Assembly (NCBI RefSeq): GCF_013408175.1 | Contig: NZ_JACBYW010000007.1 | Location: forward strand, 1 to 64,000 | Length of the DNA: 64,000 nucleotides | Direction of reading: 5' to 3' | From: Actinopolyspora biskrensis | GTDB taxonomy: Bacteria > Actinomycetota > Actinomycetes > Mycobacteriales > Pseudonocardiaceae | Shown: positions 31,665 through 40,040 of the stretch, piece after piece | Position numbering within the stretch: the first letter of the stretch is position 1 | How the letters are laid out: every line of letters begins with the position of its first letter | Program-made: the position numbers and the translations under genes | The notes under the pieces: generated by a model | Seen by the model: the letters and a program-made list of their open reading frames with translations, nothing else | Told to the model about the DNA's origin: nothing | The model's database searches: none

Positions 31665-32120
31665 TCACACCCCCACGCTCTCGCCGGTGCGCTCCCGGCC
31701 GGAGCGGGAGCCGGAGCTGCTCAGCGCCCTGTCCAGCGCGAACCTTCCGCCGTTGAATCCGAGGGCCAGGGCGATGACCGCGAGCACGAGCACGTACTCG
31801 TAACCACCGCCGGAGGAGAAGAAGCCCTGGCCGAGGTGGGCGAACACGAGCGCGCCGAGCATGTTCAGCGCCAGCAGCACTCCCGCGACCGGCAGGGCGA
31901 GCCCGAGCAGGAGCGCGGCTCCGCCCAGGGTCTCGATCAGCGCGGCCGCCCAGGCCGCGAGCCCGGGGGCGGGGATGCCCATTCCGGCGAACGAGTCGGC
32001 CGTCCCGCTGATCCCCCACTGGGTGAACTTCTGCATGCCGTGGGCGATGAACACGATCCCGGCAACCAGTCTGGCCAGCAGCAGTGCCAGGTCGCGGACC
32101 TGGGGTGGCAGTTGTGGCAT
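31665..32120 (-). CDS. DoxX-family membrane protein
   Basis: 151 aa from ATG 32120 (AGGAGCAGTC upstream). Four membrane helices: LALLLARLVAGIVFIAHGMQ, LAAWAAALIETLGGAALLLG, AGVLLALNMLGALVFAHLGQ and VLVLAVIALALGFNGGRFAL. The HGMQKF motif after helix 1 and the E in helix 2 are DoxX hallmarks. A short charged tail ends the protein. DoxX proteins take part in oxidative or thiol stress responses, often with quinone-reactive partners. The divergent MarR gene and its two operators show that the pair is probably co-regulated. Confidence 0.87.
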   Translation of the reverse strand: MPQLPPQVRDLALLLARLVAGIVFIAHGMQKFTQWGISGTADSFAGMGIPAPGLAAWAAALIETLGGAALLLGLALPVAGVLLALNMLGALVFAHLGQGFFSSGGGYEYVLVLAVIALALGFNGGRFALDRALSSSGSRSGRERTGESVGV

Positions 32121-32215
32121 GACTGCTCCTTTCGATTTTCGGACTTCGGGTCCCGGGCCGGTGAGTCGTCCCCGGTCCGGGCGGGGCGGGGTCGGGGCCC
32201 GCCGGAGTGCTTGTG

Positions 32216-32266
32216 GTTCAAATTTGAACTAGTTCCACGCTACCGGGTTGTTCAAATTCGAACAAC
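32216..32266. promoter_or_regulatory. Two MarR operators in the divergent promoter
   Basis: GTTCAAATTTGAAC (32216-32229) is a perfect palindrome. GTTGTTCAAATTCGAACAAC (32247-32266) is a longer dyad on the same core, TTCAAATT. Centres are about 34 bp apart. They lie between the DoxX and MarR genes, the second 16 bp before the MarR start, so repression of both genes is expected. Confidence 0.8.
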
Positions 32267-32281
32267 CGCTAGGATGAGTGC

Positions 32282-32743
32282 ATGACGCAACCACGTTGGC
32301 TCGACTCCGGGGAGATGGCGGCCTGGAACGCGTTCCTGGAGGCCAGTCATCGCGTGGGAAGGCGTGTGGAGCACCAGCTCCGGGAGCAGGAAGGACTGTC
32401 CCACCCCCAGTACGAGATACTGGTGTGGCTGGCGGAGGCCCCCGGACAAGAGGTGCGGATGACCGAGCTAGCCACGCAGCTGGTGACCTCCAAGAGCGGG
32501 GTGACCTACCAGATAGGCAAGCTCGAGAAGGCCGGTCTGGTGCGCCGCCGCTCGTGCCCGGGGGACGACCGCGGCGTCTTCGCGGTGCTCACCGAGCAGG
32601 GGTTGGAGAAGCTCCGCCGTGCGGCCCCCGGGCACCTCGAAGCCGTGCGTTCCTCGTTGATCGACCTGCTCACCCCCGGACAGCTCGAAGCGCTCAGCGA
32701 CAGCCTGAACGCGGTCAACCGCGGCCTGGGCTCCGCGGATTGA
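32282..32743 (+). CDS. MarR-family transcriptional regulator
   Basis: 153 aa from ATG 32282. Winged-helix core: LSHPQYEILVWLAEAPGQEV, RMTELATQLVTSKSGVTYQI (recognition helix), GKLEKAGLVRRRSCPGDDRG (wing with D-x-R) and VFAVLTEQGLEKLRRAAPGH. The outer helices give the usual dimer. It should bind the two TTCAAATT palindromes just upstream and repress itself and the divergent doxX-type gene until a phenolic, quinone or oxidant signal arrives; the signal is not visible in the sequence. Confidence 0.9.
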   Translation: MTQPRWLDSGEMAAWNAFLEASHRVGRRVEHQLREQEGLSHPQYEILVWLAEAPGQEVRMTELATQLVTSKSGVTYQIGKLEKAGLVRRRSCPGDDRGVFAVLTEQGLEKLRRAAPGHLEAVRSSLIDLLTPGQLEALSDSLNAVNRGLGSAD

Positions 32744-32756
32744 TTGGATTTTTCCG

Positions 32757-32860
32757 GGGCGGTGCCGGTGGCCAGGGTGGTCGTTTCGGCGCTGCCGCGC
32801 CGAAGAAAGATCCGAGTCGGCCAACGACTCGACCGGAAAGCATCGGTGAGTGCGTCGCTC
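32757..32860 (+). repeat. Dispersed repeat B, copy 2
   Basis: GGTGGTCGTTTCGGCGCTGC-CGCGCCGAAGAAAGAT, then CCGAGTCGGCCAACGACTCG. It contains a short hairpin (TTTCGGCGC with GCGCCGAAG) and a second dyad, CGAGTCG with CGACTCG. It matches the inverse complement of 10135-10225. Confidence 0.6.
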
Positions 32861-32987
32861 GGGGTTTTTCCGGGCGCGTTGACCAACTGTCACGCTATTG
32901 GTATAAACCAATTGGCCGTTCGATGCAACAGGTGTCGATATGAGCACAGTGGGTGCTGATTTTCGTGTGCGGCGGAAAGGGCTCGGC

Positions 32988-34580
32988 ATGGACATCGCGT
33001 TGCGCGGAGCCCGCGTCGTGGACGGGACCGGAGCCCCCGAGTACCGCGCCGACGTGGGAGTTCACAACGGGCGGATCGCGGAGGTCGCCGCGCCGGTGAG
33101 CCTGAGCGCGCGCCGCGTGGTCGACGCGTCCGGGCTCGTGCTCGCCCCCGGGTTCATCGACATGCACTCCCACTCCGACCTGCGGGTGCTCTCCGAACCG
33201 GAGCACCTGGCCAAGGTCTCGCAGGGCGTGACCCTGGAAGTGCTCGGACAGGACGGGCTGTCCTACGCGCCCGTCGACGAGCGGACCCTGACGGCGCTGC
33301 GCGCCCAGCTCGCGGGCTGGAACGACGACCCGCCCGGCTTCGACTGGAACTGGCGCAGCGTGGCCGAGTACCTGGACCGGCTCGACGAGGGGATCGCGGT
33401 CAACGCGGCCTACCTGGTTCCCCAGGGCACCCTGCGCGTGCTGTGCGTGGGCAGCGAGAACCGCCCCGCCGGCGAGGCCGAGCTCACCGAGATGCGCCGG
33501 GTGCTGGACCGCTCGCTGCGCGAGGGCGCGTTCGGCATGTCCGCCGGGCTGACCTACACGCCGGGAATGTTCGCGGACCGGGACGAGCTGACCGCGCTGT
33601 GCGCGGTGACCGGGGAGCGCGGCGGGTTCTTCTGCCCGCACCACCGCAGCTACGGCGCCGGGGCGCTGGACGCCTACGCCGAGATGATCGAGGTCGGCGC
33701 GGCGGCGGGCTGCCCGCTGCACCTGGCGCACGCCACGATGAACTTCGACGTCAACGAGGGGCGGGCCGGTGAACTGCTGACCCTGCTGGACGACGCGATC
33801 GACTCTGGCGCCGACATCACGCTGGACTCCTACCCGTACCTGCCCGGCTGCACGGCGCTGCACGCGCTGCTGCCGAGCTGGGCCGGGGAGGGCGGTGTCG
33901 AGGCCACGTTGGAACGGCTGCGGGATCCCGCGCTGCGTGCGCGGATCCGCGAGGTCCTGGAGGTGGAGGGCTCCGACGGCTGCCACGGCGTTCCGGTCGA
34001 CTGGGACTCCATCGAGATCAACGGGGTGCGCCGTCCCGAGGTCAACGGTCACCTGCTGGGGCGCACCGTGGGCGAAGTCGCCCGTGCGGAGGGGAAGCAG
34101 CCCACCGAGCTCTACCTGGACGTGCTGCTGTCCGAGCGGCTGGGCAGCTCCTGCCTCATGCACGTCGGCCACGAGGAGAACGTGCGGGCGATCATGCGCC
34201 ACCGGGCGCACACCGCGGGCAGCGACGGGCTGCTCGTCGGCGACAAACCGCACCCGAGGGCGTGGGGGACCTTTCCCCGCTACCTGGCGCACTACACCCG
34301 CGAGCTCGGGGTCCTCGGTCTCGAGGAGTGCGTGAACCACATGACCGCCAGGGCCGCCGACCGGCTCGGGCTGCCGGACAGAGGCCGCATCCGGGAGGGA
34401 AACGTGGCGGACCTGGTGCTCTTCGACCCGGACGGGATCGCCGACACGGCGACCTTCGACGATCCGCGCAGGCAGGCCGCCGGTATTTCGCACGTGCTCG
34501 TCAACGGCGTGCCCGTCATCGACGAGGGCGAGCGCACCGATGCCCTGCCGGGGCACGCGCTGCGGCACCGCTGTCGCTGA
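32988..34580 (+). CDS. N-acyl-D-amino-acid deacylase (amidohydrolase superfamily)
   Basis: 530 aa from ATG 32988 (GGAAAGGG upstream; the frame is open from 32940). Amidohydrolase signatures: VVDASGLVLAPGFIDMHSHS (H-x-H metal site), GTLRVLCVG, PHHRSYGAGALDAYAEMIEV, GCPLHLAHATMNFD (His), LDSYPYLPGCTALH, and VGDKPHPRAWGTFPRYL with the family's late Asp/His loop. The end, NVADLVLFDPDGIADTATFD, is typical of D-aminoacylases. It hydrolyses N-acyl-D-amino acids; the exact substrate is not readable. It stands alone, after repeat B. Confidence 0.87.
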   Translation: MDIALRGARVVDGTGAPEYRADVGVHNGRIAEVAAPVSLSARRVVDASGLVLAPGFIDMHSHSDLRVLSEPEHLAKVSQGVTLEVLGQDGLSYAPVDERTLTALRAQLAGWNDDPPGFDWNWRSVAEYLDRLDEGIAVNAAYLVPQGTLRVLCVGSENRPAGEAELTEMRRVLDRSLREGAFGMSAGLTYTPGMFADRDELTALCAVTGERGGFFCPHHRSYGAGALDAYAEMIEVGAAAGCPLHLAHATMNFDVNEGRAGELLTLLDDAIDSGADITLDSYPYLPGCTALHALLPSWAGEGGVEATLERLRDPALRARIREVLEVEGSDGCHGVPVDWDSIEINGVRRPEVNGHLLGRTVGEVARAEGKQPTELYLDVLLSERLGSSCLMHVGHEENVRAIMRHRAHTAGSDGLLVGDKPHPRAWGTFPRYLAHYTRELGVLGLEECVNHMTARAADRLGLPDRGRIREGNVADLVLFDPDGIADTATFDDPRRQAAGISHVLVNGVPVIDEGERTDALPGHALRHRCR

Positions 34581-34680
34581 AGCGCCGGTTCGCGGCCGGT
34601 CGACTCCCGGCACGGCGCGCTGGGGGCAGCCCCGGTCGTACTCGCCCGATCAGCCTACCGCCTCAGCGGAGTCCGGGCAG

Positions 34681-35226
34681 CTACTCCTCGGAAAGATTCT
34701 TCCACACCATCGGGGCCGCCTTCTTAGCCAGCTCGCAGGAGGAGGGGATGTCGTCTACTAGTCCGCCTACGCTTATGGAGGAGGTTTCGTCGAAAGGTAC
34801 CGCTACAGTACAGTCCATCCCGGTACTGCCACGCACGATCTTTCCTTGTTTCGAAGCTATCGAGTAAGACTCCTGCTCACCGTCCGAGAAGTTCAGGTCG
34901 TCAATTCCATCCTCTGGGTTGAGAGCGACCGTGAGTGTTCCGTTCTGAGTGGTCCAAGAGCACCTTACAGCCCCTACGAGCTCTTTGCTGTCGCCTTGCT
35001 CGTTGATGCCGAGTTCTTCCTTGTTGGCTGCGGTGAGTTGCTCGCAGGGGTTCGTCCGAGCGAGCGCGGACGTGCTGCTCGTACTTGTCGTGGTCTCTTC
35101 GATGGTGGTCGTGCTGTCCGCACCGGAACTGCTTCCGCCGCAGGCGGAGAGCAGCAGGCCGCCCGCGGCGAGTGTCGCCAGCAGCGCGGTGCGGGTTGCT
35201 TTGGGACGTTCGGGCGCGGTCGTCAT
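34681..35226 (-). CDS. DUF3558-family lipoprotein
   Basis: 181 aa. Signal peptide with lipobox LLLSACGG (Cys at about residue 29), then a Ser/Thr-rich linker (TTTIEETTTSTSST), then the DUF3558 domain with NPCEQLTAANKEELGI, GAVRCSWTTQNGTLTVALNP and an extracellular disulfide pair. It is anchored to the outer face of the membrane. Function is unknown. Its start overlaps the stop of the 131-aa gene upstream (ATGA), so the two form an operon. Compared with neighbours its codon use is less GC-rich. Confidence 0.85.
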   Translation of the reverse strand: MTTAPERPKATRTALLATLAAGGLLLSACGGSSSGADSTTTIEETTTSTSSTSALARTNPCEQLTAANKEELGINEQGDSKELVGAVRCSWTTQNGTLTVALNPEDGIDDLNFSDGEQESYSIASKQGKIVRGSTGMDCTVAVPFDETSSISVGGLVDDIPSSCELAKKAAPMVWKNLSEE

Positions 35227-35618
35227 GCCTGCCTTCCGAGGTCGTCGGCGTTGCCTTCGTCGGTTTCCTGATACAGCCGGATGCCTTCGCGGAGGGCCTC
35301 GACGACCTTCGGAGCGTTCTTCCGGATGCGTAGGATCATTTCTTCGAAGGAGCTCTCGTTCCCGGAAGCGACCTGCTGGTTGAACTCCGTGATCGCTTCA
35401 CCGGCGGGGCTGGGGCCGAGCGGGGTGTGTTGCTTGACGATCGTCATGTCATACAGGACTTTCCCGGTCCACTCCTCGATCCCCTGGAAGATCTGGATGA
35501 GCTCGTCGCCCGCATCGGGGGTGATGGTGAACTCACCCTTGTCAGCGGCGGTGATGATGCCGCGCATCGCGTCGTTGGTGTTGGACAGGCTGTTGGCGAC
35601 CTGCTGCGGATCGTTCAT
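35223..35618 (-). CDS. Hypothetical helical protein, 131 aa (ESX-associated-like)
   Basis: ATG 35618 begins MNDPQQVANSLSNTNDAMRG. It is entirely helical and acidic, with QIFQGIEEWTGKVLYDM (a WxG-like turn between helices) and a C-terminal helix LREGIRLYQETDEGNADDLG. Size, composition and pairing with a DUF3558 lipoprotein suggest one of the small proteins found with ESX-type export in actinomycetes, but no real WXG100 motif set is present. The function is unknown. Translationally coupled to the lipoprotein gene. Confidence 0.65.
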   Translation of the reverse strand: MNDPQQVANSLSNTNDAMRGIITAADKGEFTITPDAGDELIQIFQGIEEWTGKVLYDMTIVKQHTPLGPSPAGEAITEFNQQVASGNESSFEEMILRIRKNAPKVVEALREGIRLYQETDEGNADDLGRQA

Positions 35619-35785
35619 CGGCGTGGGCTCCCCAGTACTGCGCTGCCGTGTGATACCGAGCGACGCTACTGATCACGCGTGCACGGGGTCAACGGAGTTG
35701 ACCCGATCCTCGGAGCGGAGCCGGTGTGCCGTGCCGGGGACGTGGTCCTGGCGGCCGGTCGACTCCCGGCACGGCGTGGCCGAGG

Positions 35786-35986
35786 TCAGCCCCGGTCGTA
35801 CTCGCCGGTCTTGAGCCGGTCCACGAATCCGGCCCAGGATTCCGGGCGCACGGCGAGGGTGCCGCCCGCGCGGTCCTTGGTGTCGCGGATGCCGACCGCC
35901 TCGGATGTTAAGGCGACTTCGACGCACTGGCCGATGTCGTTGGAGTAGCTGGAGGTCCGCCAGTGGTGTGTTGTGCTGTGCTGCAT
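35786..35986 (-). CDS. DUF397 protein
   Basis: 66 aa from ATG 35986. The core reads HWRTSSYSNDIGQCVEVALT, VGIRDTKDRAGGTLAVRPES, WAGFVDRLKTGEYDRG, a textbook DUF397. Its start overlaps the stop of the XRE/DUF5753 gene (TAATG), the usual arrangement of these pairs in actinomycetes. DUF397 proteins are small partners of the XRE regulators and influence development or act as toxin-antitoxin-like pairs. Confidence 0.92.
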   Translation of the reverse strand: MQHSTTHHWRTSSYSNDIGQCVEVALTSEAVGIRDTKDRAGGTLAVRPESWAGFVDRLKTGEYDRG

Positions 35987-36843
35987 TAGGTGTGTTCCTC
36001 GCGCTTGTCGTTGAGGAGTTTCTTCGATTGTTCCGGAGAAGCGGCGATAGTGCGAAGGTGATTCATGATCTGGGTGTACTGGTCGATCTCGGGCTGCTCC
36101 TCGAACCAGAAGCCCTTGATCCGAGTTTCGATGTAGACGACCCCGGGATCGTGCGGCATGGGGAAGTGCAGGATGGTGAACGGCCCGGTCAGGGCCGGGT
36201 GACCGCCGACGACGACGGGACAGATCTGCAGGGTGACGTTGGCGAGCTCGGCGGTGTCCAGCAGTTTGTCCAGCTGCTCGCGCATGACTGCTGGTGCCGC
36301 GACGGGGCGGTCGAGAGCCTGCTCGTCGATGACCGCCCAGAGGTGGGTGGGGTTGTCCGAGCGCGTCAGTGCCGATTGTCGTCGAACGCGGAGGTCCACC
36401 TGCCGGTCGAGGTCGTGCTCGGTTTGCTGGCCCGCACGGACGATGGCCTCGGTGTACCGCGGGGTTTGCAGCAAGCCGGGGATGAGCAGCGGGTCGTAGC
36501 TCTCGATCCGTGAGGCTCCTTCTTCCAGGCCGAGGTAGAGATCGAACTGGAGTGGTTCCCTGCTGTGGTCGATTCCGGTCCACCACGACTTGGTGTTGGC
36601 CCGTCCCAGCAGCCCACCGAAGTGCCGCACCTGTTCCTCGGTGCAGTCGTAGTAGCGCAGCAGCTTTTCCAGGAACTCCAGCCTGGGCAGGTTGCGCTGG
36701 CTTTCGATGTGGGTGATGCGGCTCTGGGCACACCGCATGTAGTTGGCCACTTGAGCCTGGGTGTATCCGCGTGCCTCACGCAGCCGTTTGAGTTCGAACG
36801 CGATGTAGCGCCGCAGCACGGCGGGCGAGTCGGTAGCGGTCAT
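35986..36843 (-). CDS. XRE-family regulator with C-terminal DUF5753 domain
   Basis: 285 aa from ATG 36843. The HTH (residues about 15-70) shows LKRLREARGYTQAQVANYMR, CAQSRITHIESQRNLPRLEF. The DUF5753 domain follows with DLYLGLEEGASRIESYDPLL, IPGLLQTPRYTEAIVRAG, LWAVIDEQALDRPVAAPAVM and GPFTILHFPMPHDPGVVYIE. It is the standard partner of the overlapping DUF397 gene (WhiJ-type system). It probably controls its own operon and perhaps the divergent unknown genes on its right. Confidence 0.92.
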   Translation of the reverse strand: MTATDSPAVLRRYIAFELKRLREARGYTQAQVANYMRCAQSRITHIESQRNLPRLEFLEKLLRYYDCTEEQVRHFGGLLGRANTKSWWTGIDHSREPLQFDLYLGLEEGASRIESYDPLLIPGLLQTPRYTEAIVRAGQQTEHDLDRQVDLRVRRQSALTRSDNPTHLWAVIDEQALDRPVAAPAVMREQLDKLLDTAELANVTLQICPVVVGGHPALTGPFTILHFPMPHDPGVVYIETRIKGFWFEEQPEIDQYTQIMNHLRTIAASPEQSKKLLNDKREEHT

Positions 36844-36984
36844 CAGCCTTCCCGGATCGGTCGGAGTCGGCTCTGATCATACGACTATCACCTGCGCGAG
36901 TGATTCACTTGTAATTATCTTTGTATAATATTCACTGAAGACAGATCGTGTTTGTATTCATTCGTAGGGTGAGGAGTGTTGGTG

Positions 36985-37284
36985 ATGCTGGAGGTTCCGT
37001 TGGCCGGATGGGGTTGGTCCGGGCCGGTGGTGTGGTGGAATCCGGTGGCCGGGCTTCGGCACGCGTTCTCGCGGGAGTTGCGTCCGCGTCCGGGGCAGGA
37101 GCGGGACACCCTGTGCGGGCAGTGGGTCACGTTGATAGACCCGTCCGAGTTGGACTGGCTGCTGCCGACCTGCGACATCTGCATGAGCGTGGCCGTCGAG
37201 CACGGTCGGGAGAAGGAGGACCGCGAGCGTCAGGCCCGCCGTCACGTGCGGGAACGCTTCGGCTGCGACGGGGACGCGCTGTGA
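36985..37284 (+). CDS. Hypothetical protein with a Cys/His cluster, 99 aa
   Basis: ATG 36985 (GAGGAG eight bases before; GTG 36982 and 36976 are in frame). It reads MLEVPLAGWGWSGPVVWWNP, GLRHAFSRELRPRPGQERDT, then LCGQWVTLID and LPTCDICMSVAVEHGREKED. The C...C-x2-C...H set is a plausible small zinc finger. The C-terminal third is a charged helix (KEDRERQARRHVRERFG). Genes of this kind often stand near XRE/DUF397 pairs in actinomycetes, as here. Function is unknown. The next gene starts inside its stop (GTGA). Confidence 0.6.
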   Translation: MLEVPLAGWGWSGPVVWWNPVAGLRHAFSRELRPRPGQERDTLCGQWVTLIDPSELDWLLPTCDICMSVAVEHGREKEDRERQARRHVRERFGCDGDAL

Positions 37285-37955
37285 TCGGCGCGGCGATGAC
37301 CCCGGGACCGGCACTGCTGCAACACCCGGTCGGACTGCTGTGGATCCTCGGAACCGTGCTCGCGCTGGCCCTGGGCAGCGCGTTCGCCCCGCTGCGCGGC
37401 GGTCAGGGACAGCACACCGGAGTCTGTCCGGGCGCGCTCACCGTCGCGGGCCTGCTCGACCGGCACCGCGCGCCGGGGCCCTCCGGTCGGCGCGAGCATT
37501 CGGCCACTGTGGATGAACATTCGGACGCGAGCTCTGCCGGAGCAGCACCGGATCCACCGCTGGACCCGGCCACGCTGATCCTCCACGGGCCCGACCGCTC
37601 CCCGGACTCCGACTGGTGGGACGCCCTCGGCTACTGGCCCGTCCCCGACTTCACCCCGGCCCAACGATTTGCCCTGCTCAACCATCCCGAGTACCAGCCG
37701 CCCGACCCTGGTAGGTGGCGGCCGCGCCACCCCATCAGCCTGGTCGAGCAGGACCTCGCCGTGCTGCTCGGCGTCCCGGTGGGTCAGGACGAGCACCCGG
37801 AACCCGGCTACATCGGCAAGCACCGCCGCGCGCCGAGCGCGGACCGCGGCTGCGCGGCCCGTCCGGAGTGGACCACATCCGTAGGTCTGCTGTCCCGCCG
37901 CCGATCGCCGCGCGCCGCCGCGCCCCCGCGCGGTCGAATGCCCGCGGCAGCCTGA
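37281..37955 (+). CDS. Hypothetical protein, 224 aa, one membrane helix
   Basis: GTG 37281 overlaps the preceding stop. One N-terminal membrane helix (HPVGLLWILGTVLALALGSA) leads into a long, low-complexity Pro/Asp/Arg-rich region. Phrases such as DSDWWDALGYWPVPDFTPAQ and SLVEQDLAVLLGVPVGQDEH suggest a small folded core. The C-terminus is basic (SRRRSPRAAAPPRGRMPAAA). No family is recognised. It may be a membrane-tethered partner of the zinc-finger-like gene it is coupled to. Confidence 0.55.
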   Translation: MIGAAMTPGPALLQHPVGLLWILGTVLALALGSAFAPLRGGQGQHTGVCPGALTVAGLLDRHRAPGPSGRREHSATVDEHSDASSAGAAPDPPLDPATLILHGPDRSPDSDWWDALGYWPVPDFTPAQRFALLNHPEYQPPDPGRWRPRHPISLVEQDLAVLLGVPVGQDEHPEPGYIGKHRRAPSADRGCAARPEWTTSVGLLSRRRSPRAAAPPRGRMPAAA

Positions 37956-38179
37956 ACGGGATTCGCTGTTCGGGTTGAGCGCAAAAATCACGATGAATCA
38001 AGCGAAAAACCAAGATTTCACCCTTTGGTGGGAGGAAATGGATTTGCGTCAACTTGTTCACCTGGGGTGGAGCTGATCTTCCCTTGTTGTCACCCGAAAG
38101 AGTTGTTGATTTTTTATTGCGACACGCTGATGATCCTCGCGGAAGTTCTCGAGTGACAACGGGAAAGGACCGGATCCCG

Positions 38180-38761
38180 GTGAAGTTGAAAAAGCGGATC
38201 GCCCTGGTGCTCGCAACCGCCTTCTCCATGGTCGGCGTCATGGGGGCCGGCGCAGGCGCCGCCGAGCAGGACGGACAGCAGGAGCAGGTGCGGCCGCAGG
38301 CGCGTGAAGCGCAGACCTCGATCAACATGGGCGAGCCCTACCACCTCTACAACCGCAGCGCTCACCTGTTCATGATCACCAAGGGCTGGAACACCGCGGA
38401 GAACGGCGTTCTGGATCTGTGGCACACGCACCAGACCAACGTGAACCGTCTCCAGGAGCAGTGGAAGTTCATGCCCACCGGACTGAACAGCGTGGCCCGC
38501 ATCAAGAACGTCGGCTCCGGCCTGTGCCTGCAGCCGAACAACCAGGACTCGCTGCGGCACGTGGTGCAGAAGCAGTGCGACAGGGGTGACCGCGAGCAGT
38601 GGTGGTCGGTGCGCAAGGACGAAGGACTGCGCATCTCGCCGTTCAACAACGGCAACCTGGTGATGAACCCCTACCAGGCGGCGCTGCCCTCGCACGACAT
38701 CGTGCTGCACAAGGACGTGGACAGCCTCTCCCAGCGGTGGAGCGCCGTGCCGGTCGACTGA
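38180..38761 (+). CDS. Secreted ricin-B-type (beta-trefoil) lectin
   Basis: 193 aa from GTG 38180 (AAAGGACC upstream). Signal peptide KKRIALVLATAFSMVGVMGA to about residue 30, AGAAEQ. The mature protein has three QxW-type repeats (LQEQWKFMP, REQWWSVRK and SQRWSAVPV), which mark the three lobes of a ricin-type trefoil. SGLCLQPNNQDSL and VVQKQCDRGD form the typical CxxxxxN...C disulfide lobe. There is no catalytic domain. It probably binds galactose- or GalNAc-type glycans outside the cell. Leader DNA before it is AT-rich. Confidence 0.8.
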   Translation: MKLKKRIALVLATAFSMVGVMGAGAGAAEQDGQQEQVRPQAREAQTSINMGEPYHLYNRSAHLFMITKGWNTAENGVLDLWHTHQTNVNRLQEQWKFMPTGLNSVARIKNVGSGLCLQPNNQDSLRHVVQKQCDRGDREQWWSVRKDEGLRISPFNNGNLVMNPYQAALPSHDIVLHKDVDSLSQRWSAVPVD

Positions 38762-39111
38762 CCCGCACCCGCCCCTGGCGCCCCGGCCTCGTTTCCACCC
38801 CGGAACGAGGCCGGGGCGTCGTCCTTTCCCGCCCCGATCTCCGTGCCCGGCCTTTTTCGAGGACCGGTTTTCCGTTCCGGCCGGAAGTCGACGGAATCGA
38901 AAACTTCCCGGAGGGAACCGAGCGTATTCGTAACAGTCCGCCCTGCGTATTCGTCTCCAGGGCTGGTGGTCGCTCGCCTCGTTCGGCAGTAGAGTTCCCC
39001 CGGAATTCCAGGTCGGGAAGTGTGCCGTGCCGAACGATTCGGCTCCGCGCGTGCTCGCGAATCGTGAGCCGGTGCGACACCCCGCATTCGATCCACGGAA
39101 CTGGAGCGAGC
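38762..39111. other. 350-bp gap with the lectin terminator
   Basis: The left part is the terminator at 38779-38818. The rest holds no gene; a purine-rich stretch around 38890-38930 and the SDR ribosome site (GGAGCG) were the only features seen. Confidence 0.5.
38779..38818 (+). terminator. Terminator of the lectin gene
   Basis: CGCCCCGGCCTCGTT (38779-38793) pairs with AACGAGGCCGGGGCG (38804-38818), 15 bp perfect with a ten-base loop, followed by TCGTCCTTTCC. Confidence 0.85.
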
Positions 39112-39903
39112 ATGGACCGTCTCGAACGACGCAGGGCACTGGTCACCGGTGCGGCTTCGGGCATAGGGCAGGCGACCGCGCTGCGGCTGCTCGACGAGGG
39201 CGCGCTGCTGGTCGCCGCGGACATCTCCGCGGAGGGGCTGGCCGAAACGCGGCGGCGAGCCGAGCAGGCGGGAACCGCCGATCGGCTGACCACGATGTCG
39301 CTGGACACCGCCGACGAGGGGTCGGTGACCGCCGCGGTGGACGCGGCCGTGCGGTGGCTCGGCGGGCTCGACGTGCTGGTGAACTCGGCGGGAATCCTGC
39401 GCGCGGCGCACACCCACGAGACCTCGCTGGAACTGTGGAACCGGATCATCACGGTCAACCTGACCGGAACTTTCCTGGTGACCAGGCAGGCGCTGCCCGC
39501 GCTGCTGGAAAGCGATCACGGGGTGGTGGTCAACTTCAGCTCCACCTCGGCCTCGTTCGCCCACCCGTACATGGCCGCCTACGCCGCCAGCAAGGGCGGC
39601 ATCCAGTCCTTCACGCACACGCTGGCCACCGAGTACGCCGCGCGGGGGCTGCGCGCGGTCTGCGTCGCCCCGGGCAGCATCAAGAGCGGCATCACCGACG
39701 AGACCCCGAACCACCTGCCCGCCGACGCGGACATGTCGCTGTTCGCCAAGCTCTCCCCGGCGCTGCGCACCGACCAGCGAGCGGGCGGCGCGACGATGGC
39801 CGGTCCGGAGACCGTGGCCGGTGTGGTGGCGATGCTGGCCTCCGACGACGGGGCCTTCACCACCGGTACGGAGATCCGCGTCGACGGCGGCACCCACGCG
39901 TAG
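39112..39903 (+). CDS. SDR-family oxidoreductase
   Basis: 263 aa from ATG 39112 (GGAGCG upstream). Classical SDR: RALVTGAASGIGQATALRLL (TGxxxGIG), VAADISAEGLAETRRRAEQA, VLVNSAGILRAAHT, VVVNFSSTSASFAHPY (Ser), AAYAASKGGIQSF (Tyr-x3-Lys) and VCVAPGSIKSGITDE. The Asp after beta-2 (ADIS) predicts NAD. The C-terminal GTEIRVDGGTHA is standard. It is a single gene, bounded by a terminator and by repeat A, so the substrate cannot be inferred. Confidence 0.85.
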   Translation: MDRLERRRALVTGAASGIGQATALRLLDEGALLVAADISAEGLAETRRRAEQAGTADRLTTMSLDTADEGSVTAAVDAAVRWLGGLDVLVNSAGILRAAHTHETSLELWNRIITVNLTGTFLVTRQALPALLESDHGVVVNFSSTSASFAHPYMAAYAASKGGIQSFTHTLATEYAARGLRAVCVAPGSIKSGITDETPNHLPADADMSLFAKLSPALRTDQRAGGATMAGPETVAGVVAMLASDDGAFTTGTEIRVDGGTHA

Positions 39904-39920
39904 TGGGGTCGCCTCGGCCC

Positions 39921-40032
39921 GGTTCGCCCGGGGGCCGCTCGGCGGAACCTCGGGCGGCGCCCGGCTGCGGGAGCCCCGACATCGGGTGGCTCCCCGTCAC
40001 GACGTCGGGGCCGTGCTCGCGAAGCGCGGTGG
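39921..40032. repeat. Dispersed repeat A, copy 3
   Basis: Contains CTCGGCGGAACCTCGGGCGG, GCCCCGACATCGGGTGGC, ACGACGTCGGGGC and CTCGCGAAGCGCGGTGG. The last arm is shortened compared with copy 1. It lies after the SDR gene. Confidence 0.7.
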
Positions 40033-40040
40033 ATAACCCT

